Positions 50,181 through 58,913 of a stretch of DNA of 64,000 bases are shown piece after piece. Every line of letters begins with the position of its first letter. Within the stretch, counting starts at the first letter, position 1. Origin of the DNA: Dechloromonas sp. (GTDB taxonomy: Bacteria > Pseudomonadota > Gammaproteobacteria > Burkholderiales > Rhodocyclaceae); contig JAQUAX010000012.1 in assembly GCA_028687035.1 (NCBI GenBank), positions 1-64,000 of the forward strand, in the 5' to 3' direction. The position numbers and the translations under genes were made by a program. Under the pieces are notes generated by a model. It had not been told where the DNA came from. It did not search any database and saw only the letters and a program-made list of their open reading frames with translations.

Positions 50181-51634
50181 GCCTGCCGCTGCTCTCGCTG
50201 GTCGTCTGGCTGCCCGCCGCTGCGGCGCTGCTGCTCTGGGGGCTGCCGGCCCGCCGGGCCCGCGGGCTGGCCGCCGCGGCGATGCTGGCGACGCTGCTGC
50301 TGTCCACGGCGGCGCTGCTCGCCTACGATCCGGCCGGCGTGCGCTTCCAGCTGGTCGAGCGGGCGCCGTGGATCACCAGCCTGAACGTGCATTACCTGCT
50401 CGCGGTCGACGGCCTGTCCGTGCTGTTTTTGCCGGCCACGGCGCTGCTCTTCATCGGCGCGCTGGTCGCCGCCTGGAACGCGGTGCGCGACGCCGCACGG
50501 CTGCACTACAGCCTGCTGCTGCTGTTGCAGTCGGCGACGCTGGGCATTTTCTGCGCCCTCGACGGCGTGCTGTTCTTCGCCTTCTGGGAACTGACGCTGG
50601 TCCCGCTGTATTTCCTGCTCGGCCGCTGGGGGGCGAACGCCGGTGCGCCGGCCGCGGCGACCCGCTATTTCCTGCTGATGCTGGCCGGCGGCGTGCCGGT
50701 GCTGCTCGCCTTCGTCGTGCTTGCCGCCAGCCAGGCGGCGCCGACCTTCGACCTGATCGCGCTGTTCGACGTGTCGCTGCCGCGCCCGGTGCAGCTCGCC
50801 GTCTTCCTGCTGATGCTGCTCGGCTTCGGGCTCAAGGTGCCGCTGGTTCCGCTGCATACCTGGCTGCCGCAGTTCGCGCTGGCCGCGCCGGGCTCGCTGA
50901 CCGCGCTGCTGGTCGGCCTGAAGCTCGGCGCCTACGGCCTGCTGCGCTTCGCCATCCCGCTTGCGCCGGAGATCGCCCGGGAACTGCACTGGCTGGTCGC
51001 CGGCCTCGGCACGCTGGCCATCCTGTACGGGGCGGTCGGCATGCTGGCGCAGACCAACCTGCGCGTCGCGCTGGCCTACGCCAGCGTCTGCCACGTCGGG
51101 CTGGCGGTGCTCGGGCTGGCGGCCTACACCGCGTCCGGCGTGCAGGGGGCGGTGTCGCTGCTGCTCAGCTTCTCGGTGGCGACCGGCGGCGCGCTGGTGC
51201 TGCTCGAATTCCTGCGCCAGCGCACCGGGACGACCGACGTCGGGGCGCTCGGCGGCGCGGCGCGGACGATGCCGCTGCTGGCGTCGGGGATTTTCGTCTG
51301 CGGCCTGGCCGGCGTCGGCATGCCGGGGACCAGCAGTTTTCCCGGCGAATTCCTGCTGCTGATCGCGGCGCTGGAAACCCATACGGGCGCCGGCATGGCC
51401 GCGCTGTTCGGCCTGTCGATCGCGGCCGGGACCTTCCTGTTCCTGTTCAAGCGCGCCTTCCTCGGCCCGGCGACCCGGCCGGCGGTGCTGCAGGCGAGCG
51501 ACCTGCGGCCGCGCGAATGGGCGGTGCTGGTCGCGCTGATCGCGATGATCGTCGGCATCGGCGTCCATCCGGAGCCGTGGTTCGACCTCGTTCGTCCCGC
51601 CGCCCGGGCGTGGGCGGCCGGCCTGCTGCGCTGA
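50177..51634 (+). CDS. NuoM-like antiporter subunit, third copy
   Basis: A 485-aa, about 13-TM protein with all key charges: Glu138 in FAFWELTLVPLYFLLGRW, Lys220 in GFGLKVPLVPLHTWLPQ and Lys in LLVGLKLGAYGLLRF. FPGEFLLLIAALETH resembles the complex I NuoM segment more than copy 2 does. ATGA overlap with the previous gene and GGGAGG upstream. Last gene of the cluster; no terminator is seen in the 68 bp before the next gene. Confidence 0.9.
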   Translation: MSLPLLSLVVWLPAAAALLLWGLPARRARGLAAAAMLATLLLSTAALLAYDPAGVRFQLVERAPWITSLNVHYLLAVDGLSVLFLPATALLFIGALVAAWNAVRDAARLHYSLLLLLQSATLGIFCALDGVLFFAFWELTLVPLYFLLGRWGANAGAPAAATRYFLLMLAGGVPVLLAFVVLAASQAAPTFDLIALFDVSLPRPVQLAVFLLMLLGFGLKVPLVPLHTWLPQFALAAPGSLTALLVGLKLGAYGLLRFAIPLAPEIARELHWLVAGLGTLAILYGAVGMLAQTNLRVALAYASVCHVGLAVLGLAAYTASGVQGAVSLLLSFSVATGGALVLLEFLRQRTGTTDVGALGGAARTMPLLASGIFVCGLAGVGMPGTSSFPGEFLLLIAALETHTGAGMAALFGLSIAAGTFLFLFKRAFLGPATRPAVLQASDLRPREWAVLVALIAMIVGIGVHPEPWFDLVRPAARAWAAGLLR

Positions 51635-51663
51635 CGCCGCATCTGTCGCGCCGGGCCGGGCGC

Positions 51664-51672
51664 TGGCATACT
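51664..51672 (+). promoter_or_regulatory. extended -10 promoter for the receiver-TPR gene
   Basis: TGGCATACT, 30 nt before the start codon, in the gap after the last NuoM-like gene. Confidence 0.45.
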
Positions 51673-51702
51673 TGAAACTTCTGTCATTCCAAGCAAAGCG
51701 CC

Positions 51703-53322
51703 ATGGCCCTGCTGACGCCCTACCGCGACAAGTCCGTGCTGATCGTCGATGACCTGCCGGAGATGCGTACTTCGCTGCGCACCCAGGTCGGCACGCTGGG
51801 CTGCGAGCAGGTCGTCGCGGTCGGCACCGTCAAGGACGCGCTCGAGCAGCTGGCGCAGAAGCGCTTTGACGTGATCCTGTGCGACTACTACCTGTCGGGC
51901 GGCACCGACGGCCAGCAGTTCCTCGAATTCCTGCGCACCCGCCGGCTGATCAGCCGCAGCACGCTGTTCGTCATGGTTACCGCCGAGAAGGGCTACGAGA
52001 GCGTCGTCACGGTCGCCGAATGTCTGCCCGACGACTACCTGCTGAAGCCGTTCACGGCCGACGCGCTGCGCCTGCGCCTGGAGCGCCTGCTCGAAAAGAA
52101 GGCGCGGCTGGCCAAGGTCGACGCGATGCAGGACAAGGGGGCGTGGCCGGAAGTGATCGCCGCCTGCGACGAGATCATCGTCGCCAAGGACCGCTATCTG
52201 GTCGATGCGCTGCGCATCAAGGGCAACGCGCTGCTGCTGGCCGGCCGCGCTGAAGCGGCCATCGATTTCTACGAATACGTGCTGACCATGCGCCCGCTGC
52301 CCTGGGCCAAGCTCGGGCTGGCCCGCGCGCTGAAGGAAGTCGGCGAGCATGCGCGCTGCAAGGACACGCTGGGCGGCCTGATCGCCGAGTCGCCGAAGCT
52401 GATGGCGGCCTACGACCTGCTCGGCCACGTGCATATGGAGACCGGCGAACCGGAGGCGGCGCTGGCCGTGCTCGACAACGCCTGCCTGATCTCGCCCAAC
52501 TCGCTGGCCCGGCACCGCGCCATCGCCGGCGTCGCCGAGCGTCAGGGCGACTACGCGCGCGTCGAGCAGGCGCTGAGCAGCGTCGTCCAGCGCACGCGCA
52601 ATTCGCCGCTGCGCGAGACCGGCGACTTCGCCCGCCTCGGCGTCGCGCTGACCGAACTGGGCGAGCCGGCGAAGGCGGTCAGCCTGCTCGAGGAAGCGCG
52701 CAAGACCTTCAAGCAGGACGCCGAAGACCCGTTGCTGGCCGCCGTCGAGGCGATCGCGCAGCACAAGGCCGGCCATCCGGAACAGGCCGATGCGGCGCTC
52801 GAGCGTGCGCTGCAGGGTGATCCGGGCAAGCTGCCGGAGCGGGTCGCGATGACGCTGGCCAAGGCCTGCCTGACCACCGGCCGCCATGCCGACGGCGAGG
52901 CAGTGCTGAAGACGCTGGTCCAGACCAATCCGGAGGCCGGGCAACTGCACGAGCAGGTGTCGGGCATGCTGCGCGAGCACGGCGTCGCCGAGCGCGCCGA
53001 ATCGCTGGTCGCCGAGAGCATCCGCGAGATCATCCAGCTGAACAACGAGGCGGTGCGCCGCGCCCAGGCCGCCGAGCTGGCCGAGGCGGCGGCGATGCTG
53101 ACCGACGCCGCGCAGCGCCTGCCGGGCAACGTGCAGATCGTCACCAACGCGGCCTACGCGCTGCTTTTCGATGTCTATACCAACGGCCTCGACCCGGCCA
53201 AGCTGCGCGCCGCGCAGCAGTTCCAGCAGGCGGCCGCGGCGCAGAACCCGCAGCACCCGAAGCTGGCCGACATCGCCGACCTGCTCGGCCGCATCCGCCA
53301 GAAATACGCGGCGAAGAAGTAG
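51703..53322 (+). CDS. receiver-TPR response regulator
   Basis: A 539-aa cytoplasmic protein. Residues 8-130 form a receiver (LIVDDLPEMRTS, phospho-acceptor in VILCDYYLSGGTDG, VTAEKGYES and LKPFTADAL). Residues 145-535 contain tetratricopeptide-like helical repeats (ALRIKGNALLLAGRAEAAIDFYEYVL, AAYDLLGHVHMETGEPEAALAVLD, ADAALERALQGDPGKLPERVA). There is no DNA-binding or enzyme domain, so signalling is by protein binding. It is followed after 2 bp by a minimal histidine kinase, its probable partner. Confidence 0.9.
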   Translation: MALLTPYRDKSVLIVDDLPEMRTSLRTQVGTLGCEQVVAVGTVKDALEQLAQKRFDVILCDYYLSGGTDGQQFLEFLRTRRLISRSTLFVMVTAEKGYESVVTVAECLPDDYLLKPFTADALRLRLERLLEKKARLAKVDAMQDKGAWPEVIAACDEIIVAKDRYLVDALRIKGNALLLAGRAEAAIDFYEYVLTMRPLPWAKLGLARALKEVGEHARCKDTLGGLIAESPKLMAAYDLLGHVHMETGEPEAALAVLDNACLISPNSLARHRAIAGVAERQGDYARVEQALSSVVQRTRNSPLRETGDFARLGVALTELGEPAKAVSLLEEARKTFKQDAEDPLLAAVEAIAQHKAGHPEQADAALERALQGDPGKLPERVAMTLAKACLTTGRHADGEAVLKTLVQTNPEAGQLHEQVSGMLREHGVAERAESLVAESIREIIQLNNEAVRRAQAAELAEAAAMLTDAAQRLPGNVQIVTNAAYALLFDVYTNGLDPAKLRAAQQFQQAAAAQNPQHPKLADIADLLGRIRQKYAAKK

Positions 53323-53324
53323 CC

Positions 53325-53936
53325 ATGGATTTCGTCGACCTCGCCGCGCTGACCATCCACGACGTCAAGAACCGGCTGGCGCTGGTCGCCCGCCGCGCCG
53401 AAGCCGGCGGCGATCCGGAAACGCTGCGCGGCGTGCTCGAATCGGCCGCCGAGCTGACCCGGCTGCTCGCCTTCTACAAGGCGGAACGGGGCGGCCTCGA
53501 GCCGCAGATCGACGCGCGCGTGCCGGCCGACGTCGTCGAGGAGGTCGTCGCCGAAACCGGCCGCCAGACGGCGTTGACCGTGGTGGCCGAGTTGTCCGGC
53601 GCGCCGGTGCTGGGTTTCTACGACGAGTCGCTGGTCCGCATGGTGCTGGTCGATGCGGTGTACAACGCGCTGCGCCATGCCAGGCAGCGCGTCGTCGTCG
53701 GCGCGACGCAGCGCGACGGCTGGCTGGTCTTCTACGTCCGCGACGATGGTCCCGGCTATCCGCCGGAAATGCTCGCCGCGCCGGCCGAGATGCGGCCGCT
53801 CGGCCGCCACGGCACCGGGCTGGGGCTGGTGCTGGCCGCCCGGGTCGCCGCCGCGCACGCGAATGCCGGCCTGACCGGCCAGACCCTGCTGAGCAACGAC
53901 GGCGGCGCGGTGTTCAGCCTGCTGCTGCCGGCCTGA
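53325..53936 (+). CDS. minimal soluble histidine kinase
   Basis: A 203-aa protein with only an H-box-like helix (LTIHDVKNRLALVARR, His about 12) and an HATPase domain: N-box VDAVYNALRHAR (about 110), VRDDGPGYPPEM and GRHGTGLGL. It has no sensor domain or TM helix, so input probably comes from a partner such as the neighbouring receiver-TPR protein. The layout resembles HPt-like/HisKA-reduced kinases. A phosphatase or anti-sigma-type ATPase role is also possible. Confidence 0.82.
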   Translation: MDFVDLAALTIHDVKNRLALVARRAEAGGDPETLRGVLESAAELTRLLAFYKAERGGLEPQIDARVPADVVEEVVAETGRQTALTVVAELSGAPVLGFYDESLVRMVLVDAVYNALRHARQRVVVGATQRDGWLVFYVRDDGPGYPPEMLAAPAEMRPLGRHGTGLGLVLAARVAAAHANAGLTGQTLLSNDGGAVFSLLLPA

Positions 53937-53942
53937 GCCGGG

Positions 53943-55631
53943 TCAGTATTCCTCGTCGCCGCCCATCAGGCTGGGAAGCAGCACCCAGGCGCGGCGCAGC
54001 GCCTGCGTCAGGTCGGCACAGACGTTGTCGTCGCCGAGCTGGTCGATGAAGCCGGAGCGGAACAGCAGCGAGCCCGGCTGCGAATTCAGTCCGCACAGGA
54101 TCAGCCTGCAGCCGCGCTTGGCCAGCTTGTCGCGCAGGTTTTCCAGGCCCTCGAGGCCGGTCGTGTCGAGCTGGATCAGCCGGGTCATGTCGAGGATCAC
54201 GACTTCCGGATGGCCTTCGCGCGGATCGAGCAGTTCCTCGAGCTTGTTCACCGCGCCGAAGAACAGCGAGCCGAACAGCTGCCAGGTGGCCACGCGCATC
54301 GTGCCGTCCGGGTACAGGAAGCGCGGATCGTGCGCCTCCTCCTTCATCGGCAGGCGCTCGATGCGGGTCAGTTCGGACATCCGGTAGATGAAGAACAGGC
54401 TGGCCAGCACCATGCCCAGCTCGACCGCGATGGTCAGGTCGAACAGCACGGTGACGAAGAACGTGGCGAGCAGGATGACCCGGTAGTTCCACGAATAGCG
54501 GCGCAGTTCCTTGAATTCGTGCCATTCGCCCATGTTGACCGCGACCACCATGACGATCGCCGACAGCGTCGCCAGCGGCACGTAGGAGGCGAGCGGCGCG
54601 GCGATCAGCACGATGCCGAGCAGCACGACGGCGTGCACCATGCCGGCGACCGGCGTGCGGCCGCCGGACTTGACGTTGGTCGAGGTCCGCGCGATCGCGC
54701 CGGTCGCCGCGAAGCCGCCGAACAGCGGCGCCGCGATGTTGGCCAGCCCCTGGGCGATCAGTTCCTGGTTGGGGTCGTGGCGGTCGTCGATCTGGCTGTC
54801 GGCGACGCGCGCCGACAGCAGCGACTCGATGGCGCCGAGCAGGGCGATGGTGATCGCCGGCGAGATCAGCTTGCCGAAATCGTGGATCGACAGGTTGGGC
54901 AGCCCGAAGCCCGGGAATTCCTGCGGGATGCCGTTGAAGCGGCTGCCGATGGTTTCGACCGGCAGTTCGAGCAGCCACGCGGCCAGCGTGCCGACGACCA
55001 GCACGGCGAGCGGCCCCGGTGCCCGGCGCAGCGGGGGCAGGCTCTGGGCCAGCCGGTTGTAGGACAGCAGGAAGACCAGGCAGGCGACGGAAAGCGCCAG
55101 CGTCGGCAGGTCGACCGTGTGCGCGTGCGCGGCCAGTACCTTGATCCGGGCGAAGAACTCGGCCGGCACGTGGTCGATCGTCAGGCCGAAGAAATCCTTG
55201 ATCTGGGCCATGAAGATCACGACGGCGATGCCGTTCGTGAAGCCGATGACGACGGTCACCGGGATGAAGCGGATCAGCTGGCCCATGCGGGCGATGCCCA
55301 TGGCCAGCAGCATGACGCCGGCCAGCATCGTCGCGCCGAGCAGGTTGCCGAAACCGTGCGCGGCGACGATGCCGTAGACGATGGGGATGAAGGCGCCGGT
55401 CGGCCCGCCGATCTGCACGCGCGAGCCGCCCAGCGCCGCCGTGACGAAGCCGGCGACGATCGCGGTCCAGATGCCGGCTGCCGGCGACGCGCCGGAGGCG
55501 ATCGCGAAGGCCATCGCCAGCGGCAGCGCCAGCACGCCGATCGTGATGCCCGCCGCGAGGTCCTTGCCGAACTGGATGCGGTCGTAGGTGCTCAGGCAAT
55601 CCAGCAGCTTGGGGCGGAAGGCGATTTTCAT
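53943..55631 (-). CDS. SulP-family anion transporter with STAS domain
   Basis: A 562-aa inner-membrane carrier with 14 predicted TM segments in the inverted-repeat SLC26/SulP fold and a C-terminal STAS domain (about 440-550: PEVVILDMTRLIQLDTTGLEGLENL). SulP signatures are GVLALPLAMAFAIASGASPAAGIW, GSRVQIGGPTGAF and ELIAQGLANIAAPLFGGFAATGAIARTSTN. SulP proteins carry sulfate, dicarboxylates or bicarbonate (BicA); the substrate cannot be read here, but the nearby dab-like operon makes bicarbonate attractive. Convergent with the histidine kinase gene. Confidence 0.9.
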   Translation of the reverse strand: MKIAFRPKLLDCLSTYDRIQFGKDLAAGITIGVLALPLAMAFAIASGASPAAGIWTAIVAGFVTAALGGSRVQIGGPTGAFIPIVYGIVAAHGFGNLLGATMLAGVMLLAMGIARMGQLIRFIPVTVVIGFTNGIAVVIFMAQIKDFFGLTIDHVPAEFFARIKVLAAHAHTVDLPTLALSVACLVFLLSYNRLAQSLPPLRRAPGPLAVLVVGTLAAWLLELPVETIGSRFNGIPQEFPGFGLPNLSIHDFGKLISPAITIALLGAIESLLSARVADSQIDDRHDPNQELIAQGLANIAAPLFGGFAATGAIARTSTNVKSGGRTPVAGMVHAVVLLGIVLIAAPLASYVPLATLSAIVMVVAVNMGEWHEFKELRRYSWNYRVILLATFFVTVLFDLTIAVELGMVLASLFFIYRMSELTRIERLPMKEEAHDPRFLYPDGTMRVATWQLFGSLFFGAVNKLEELLDPREGHPEVVILDMTRLIQLDTTGLEGLENLRDKLAKRGCRLILCGLNSQPGSLLFRSGFIDQLGDDNVCADLTQALRRAWVLLPSLMGGDEEY

Positions 55632-55675
55632 GGCGCGGGCTCGTAAGGTAAGCGGACGATTATATGAACACCCTA

Positions 55676-55710
55676 TTAATCGTCAATGTTAATCGTATGT
55701 TAATATGATG
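55676..55710 (+). repeat. TTAATCGT direct repeats in the RHH-gene promoter
   Basis: TTAATCGT at 55676 and 55689, and a related TTAATATG at 55700, in the AT-rich region between the divergent SulP and RHH genes. They look like operator half sites for an autoregulating ribbon-helix-helix protein. Confidence 0.55.
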
Positions 55711-55733
55711 CGATAAGAATACCGGAGCAAATC

Positions 55734-55925
55734 ATGGAGAACCGCACCGCCCGACTGACGCTGCTGATCGATCCGCAGAAGAAGAAGATTTTCGAGGAAA
55801 TCTGCGCCGCGCAGGACCTGACGCCGTCCCAGGTCGTCCGCCGGCTGATCCGTCAGTACGTCATCGACAATGCCGGCGGCCGCGAGCTGCCGGAATGGCT
55901 GAAGGCGGCGGCGAAGGGCGACTAG
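55734..55925 (+). CDS. ribbon-helix-helix (CopG/Arc-type) DNA-binding protein
   Basis: A 63-aa protein with a beta strand TARLTLLIDPQ and two helices (KKIFEEICAAQ, TPSQVVRRLIRQYV), the MetJ/Arc/CopG fold. CGGAG lies 8 nt upstream. Such proteins are antitoxins or small regulators. No toxin gene follows: the next gene is on the other strand and encodes a small membrane protein. The promoter repeats suggest autoregulation and possibly control of the divergent SulP gene. Confidence 0.85.
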   Translation: MENRTARLTLLIDPQKKKIFEEICAAQDLTPSQVVRRLIRQYVIDNAGGRELPEWLKAAAKGD

Positions 55926-56242
55926 TCGCCGGCCGGCGGCCGGTGTTCCGGGTGGCGGGCGGCGATGTAGGCATCGTAGCGGGCCTGCATTTCCGGTCCC
56001 TGGCGGGCGATTTCCCGCAGGATGCGGGTCACCGACCAGAACATCACCGCGACGCCGCCGGCGGTGCAGGCGACGGCCTCGACCGCCGAGGTCGGGAAGT
56101 CGGGCAGCAGGCCGCCCTGGCCGGTGGCGAACCAGCTGGCGCCGATCGCGACGCAGGCCAGTCCGAAGACATCGGCCAGGGCGTAGGCAAGGATGCGGGC
56201 GGTGAGGCGGGGGCGGGGCGGGCGGTTCGGCGAGATCATCAT
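55922..56242 (-). CDS. small hypothetical membrane protein
   Basis: A 106-aa protein with two hydrophobic segments (about 16-34: RILAYALADVFGLACVAIGASWF; about 55-72: AVEAVACTAGGVAVMFWSV) and a charged C-terminal tail. I recognise no family. The tail-to-tail overlap with the RHH gene is 4 bp. The start at the Met pair before the first TM is chosen; the open frame continues 23 codons upstream into a palindrome-rich region. Confidence 0.6.
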   Translation of the reverse strand: MMISPNRPPRPRLTARILAYALADVFGLACVAIGASWFATGQGGLLPDFPTSAVEAVACTAGGVAVMFWSVTRILREIARQGPEMQARYDAYIAARHPEHRPPAGD

Positions 56243-56491
56243 GGGCGGGCCTGGGGGATTCCGGATGGGGGCGGGGTGAAAAAAATGTCTGTCAAGACTT
56301 GACTTGTGCACAACGCGAGTCTAGCCCGGAACCCGGTCCGGTTCGTCGTCGATATATTTAATGAATTTTATTGACAAGCTTTAATTTCTTTTGAATCAAT
56401 GGCTTGCGCGGTCGCCCAAGATTCGGGCAAGGTAGGGAAAATCCTTGCCCCACGGCCACTTAGCGCATTCGCCAAGGATTGATTCACAGAC

Positions 56492-56514
56492 TTATCCACA
56501 GCTTTTGTGGATAG
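56492..56514. promoter_or_regulatory. inverted pair of DnaA-box-like sequences
   Basis: TTATCCACA (perfect R1-type DnaA box) and TGTGGATAG (one mismatch to the reverse box) face each other across 5 nt, also forming a hairpin. They lie about 100 bp from an AT-rich stretch. Confidence 0.55.
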
Positions 56515-56602
56515 TTCGAAAAGCCCGAATCGGCACCCCGGATTGGGGGAACAACTTAAAGCGTTACTTGAGGTTCGGGGCCGGGTTTGCTGCGGTGCAG
56601 CA

Positions 56603-56631
56603 GCGGAAACCGGGGTCGGCCCGGTTTCCGC
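56603..56631 (-). terminator. hairpin at the end of metG
   Basis: GCGGAAACCGGG and CCCGGTTTCCGC form a perfect 12-bp stem with a 5-nt loop, 9 bp after the metG stop. There is no T-run, so it is a weak intrinsic terminator or an mRNA-stabilising end. Confidence 0.55.
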
Positions 56632-56640
56632 GGGGCGCGC

Positions 56641-58719
56641 CTACTTGACGCGCATGCCCGGCTGGGCGCCGCTGTCCGGCGACAGGATGTAGAGGCCGCC
56701 GGTCTTGCCGTCCGGGTCGGAGGCGGCGAGCACCATGCCCTCGGACAGGCCGAACTTCATCTTGCGCGGCGCCAGGTTGGCGACCATCACGGTCAGCCGG
56801 CCGACCAGCTGCGCCGGGTCGTAGGCCGACTTGATGCCGGCGAACACGTTGCGCGTCTTCTCCTCGCCGATGTCCAGCGTCAGCCGGACCAGCTTGTCGG
56901 CGCCCTCGACGTGGGCGGCGTCGGCGATGCGCGCGATGCGCAGGTCGACCTTCATGAAGTCGTCGATGCTGCAGAATTCGCCGGCCGGCGCTTCGGCCGC
57001 CTTCTGCTGGTGCTCGGCGTGGCGCTGCTGCGATTGCTGTTCCGGTGCCGGGGCCAGCGATTCCCGGTTGGCCTCGACCAGCTTTTCGATCAGCTTGGGA
57101 TCGACGCGGGTCATCAGGTGCTCGTAGGCGTTGATCGCATGGCCGGCGGCGAGCAGGCTGCCGGTATCGGCCCAGGTCAGCGGCGCGATGTTCAGGAAGG
57201 CCTCGACCTTGCCGGCGACCACCGGCAGGATGGGCTTGAGCAGCACGGTGAGCAGGCGGAACAGGTTCAGCGCGTTGGTACAGGCGGCGTGCAGGTCGGC
57301 ATCGCGGCCTTCCTGCTTGGCCAGTTCCCACGGCTTGACGCTATCGACGTACTGGTTTGCGCCGTCGGCCAGCGCCATGACTTCGCGCATCGCCTTGCCG
57401 AATTCGCGGGCCTCGTACAGTTCGGCGATGCGCGGCGCGGCGTCCTGGATCGCGCGGATCGCCGGCAGGCTGCCGTCGGCCGGCGCCAGCTGGCCGTTGA
57501 AGCGCTTGGCGATGAAACCGGCCGAGCGGCTGGCGATATTGACGTACTTGCCGACCAGGTCGGCATTGACGCGGGCGACGAAGTCCTCGAGGTTGAGGTC
57601 GATGTCCTCCATCGTCGCCGACAGCTTGGCGGCGTAGTAGTAGCGCAGCCATTCCGGATTCAGGCCGGTCTTCAGGAAGCTGTCGGCGGTGATGAAGGTG
57701 CCGCGCGATTTCGACATCTTGGCGCCGTCGACCGTCAGGAAGCCGTGCGCGAAGATTTTCGTCGGCGTCCGGTAGCCGGCGTGGGCCAGTTCGGCCGGCC
57801 AGAACAGCGCGTGGAAGTACAGGATGTCCTTGCCGATGAAGTGGTACAGCTCGGTCGTCGACTCCGGCTTGAAGAACTCGTCGAAGTCGAGGCCCTTCTG
57901 CGCGCACAGGTTCCGGAACGAGCCCATGTAGCCGATCGGCGCGTCGAGCCACACGTAGAAGTACTTGCCCGGGGCGTCCGGGATCTCGAAGCCGAAGTAG
58001 GGCGCGTCGCGCGAGATGTCCCAGTCGGTCAGCTTGTTGTCGCCGGGCTCGCCCAGCCATTCCTGCATCTTGTTGGCGGCTTCGTTCTGCAGCACGCCAC
58101 TGCTCGTGTAGGCGCGCAGGAAGGCCTCGCAGCGCGGGTCGGACAGCTTGAAGAAGTAATGCTCGGAATTGCGCAGTTCCGGCTTGGCGCCGGACACCGC
58201 GGAATAGGGCTCGATCAGGTCGGTCGGCGCGTAGGCGGCGCCGCAGGCCTCGCAGTTGTCGCCGTACTGGTCCTTGGCGTGGCACTTCGGGCATTCGCCC
58301 TTGATGAAGCGGTCGGGCAGGAACAGCTGCTTGACCGGGTCGAAGTACTGCTCGATGGTCCGCACCTCGATCAGCCCGGCGTCGCGCAGGCGTCCGTAGA
58401 TGGTGTTGGCGCAGTCGCGGGTCTCCGGCGAGTGCGTCGTGTAGTAGTTGTCGAAGCCGACCAGGAAGCCGGAAAAGTCGCGGTAGTGCTCGCCGTGCAC
58501 GCGCTCGATCAGCTGTTCCGGCGTGATGCCCTCCTTCTCGGCGCGCAGCATGATCGGCGTGCCGTGCGTGTCGTCGGCGCAGACGTACCAGCATTCGTTG
58601 CCGGCCATCTTCTGGAAACGCACCCAGATGTCGGTCTGGATGTACTCGACCAGGTGGCCGAGGTGAATGGCGCCGTTGGCGTAGGGCAGGGCGGAGGTGA
58701 CGAGGATTTTGCGCGTCAT
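56641..58719 (-). CDS. metG: methionyl-tRNA synthetase
   Basis: A 692-aa class I synthetase. HIGH-type motif [19 protein letters not shown] (about 12-30), a zinc knuckle ([17 protein letters not shown], about 145-161), KMSKSRGTF (about 335) and a C-terminal tRNA-binding OB-fold ([33 protein letters not shown], about 592-625) that dimerises the enzyme. Full length for the proteobacterial long form. A -10 lies about 30 nt upstream. Confidence 0.97.
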   Translation of the reverse strand: MTRKILVTSALPYANGAIHLGHLVEYIQTDIWVRFQKMAGNECWYVCADDTHGTPIMLRAEKEGITPEQLIERVHGEHYRDFSGFLVGFDNYYTTHSPETRDCANTIYGRLRDAGLIEVRTIEQYFDPVKQLFLPDRFIKGECPKCHAKDQYGDNCEACGAAYAPTDLIEPYSAVSGAKPELRNSEHYFFKLSDPRCEAFLRAYTSSGVLQNEAANKMQEWLGEPGDNKLTDWDISRDAPYFGFEIPDAPGKYFYVWLDAPIGYMGSFRNLCAQKGLDFDEFFKPESTTELYHFIGKDILYFHALFWPAELAHAGYRTPTKIFAHGFLTVDGAKMSKSRGTFITADSFLKTGLNPEWLRYYYAAKLSATMEDIDLNLEDFVARVNADLVGKYVNIASRSAGFIAKRFNGQLAPADGSLPAIRAIQDAAPRIAELYEAREFGKAMREVMALADGANQYVDSVKPWELAKQEGRDADLHAACTNALNLFRLLTVLLKPILPVVAGKVEAFLNIAPLTWADTGSLLAAGHAINAYEHLMTRVDPKLIEKLVEANRESLAPAPEQQSQQRHAEHQQKAAEAPAGEFCSIDDFMKVDLRIARIADAAHVEGADKLVRLTLDIGEEKTRNVFAGIKSAYDPAQLVGRLTVMVANLAPRKMKFGLSEGMVLAASDPDGKTGGLYILSPDSGAQPGMRVK

Positions 58720-58749
58720 GGCGAATCGGCTGCGAAAGGATAAACGCGG

Positions 58750-58755
58750 ATTCTA
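58750..58755 (-). promoter_or_regulatory. -10 element for metG
   Basis: Leftward TAGAAT, 30 nt before the metG ATG. Confidence 0.4.
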
Positions 58756-58868
58756 CCGCGGGCGGCCGCTGCGGCGGCCAAAATGCCCGTCGGCGGGCGG
58801 CTGGATTTGATTGTCATCAAAATTAAGGGATTGTGTTTACGTGCCAAAAATGGCAATCTTACATCTTG

Positions 58869-58883
58869 CTCAACATTGTTGAG
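58869..58883. promoter_or_regulatory. palindrome upstream of the OmpR-type regulator
   Basis: CTCAACA-T-TGTTGAG is a perfect 7-bp inverted repeat adjoining GATAAT (58883-58888), a likely -10 about 25 nt before the start. The placement suits an operator for repression or autoregulation. Confidence 0.5.
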
Positions 58884-58913
58884 ATAATCCGGTTTTGTGG
58901 GAAGGAAAAGTTC

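Larger units (their letters stand above)
56243..56640. other. 398-bp intergenic region with several hairpins, no gene
   Basis: No supported protein gene. It contains adjacent palindromes at 56291-56303 (GTCAAGACTTGAC) and 56304-56313 (TTGTGCACAA), an AT-rich stretch (56350-56400) with a consensus TTGACA at 56371, an 8-bp hairpin GGGCAAGG/CCTTGCCC (56425-56450), an inverted DnaA-box pair and a 12-bp hairpin next to metG. It could hold an unannotated small RNA or a protein-binding region. Confidence 0.5.

Noticed and set aside
42674-51634. Respiratory complex I operon
   Set aside because: No NuoA-K or peripheral arm genes; DUF2309 gene in the middle and repeated NuoM-like genes point to a carbon/ion pump.
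55734-56242. Toxin-antitoxin pair
   Set aside because: The RHH gene has no downstream partner on its strand and the convergent gene encodes a two-TM protein unlike known toxins.
56350-56514. Chromosomal origin oriC
   Set aside because: Only two DnaA-like boxes, no dnaA, dnaN, gyrB or rpmH nearby; recorded as a possible DnaA-binding site only.
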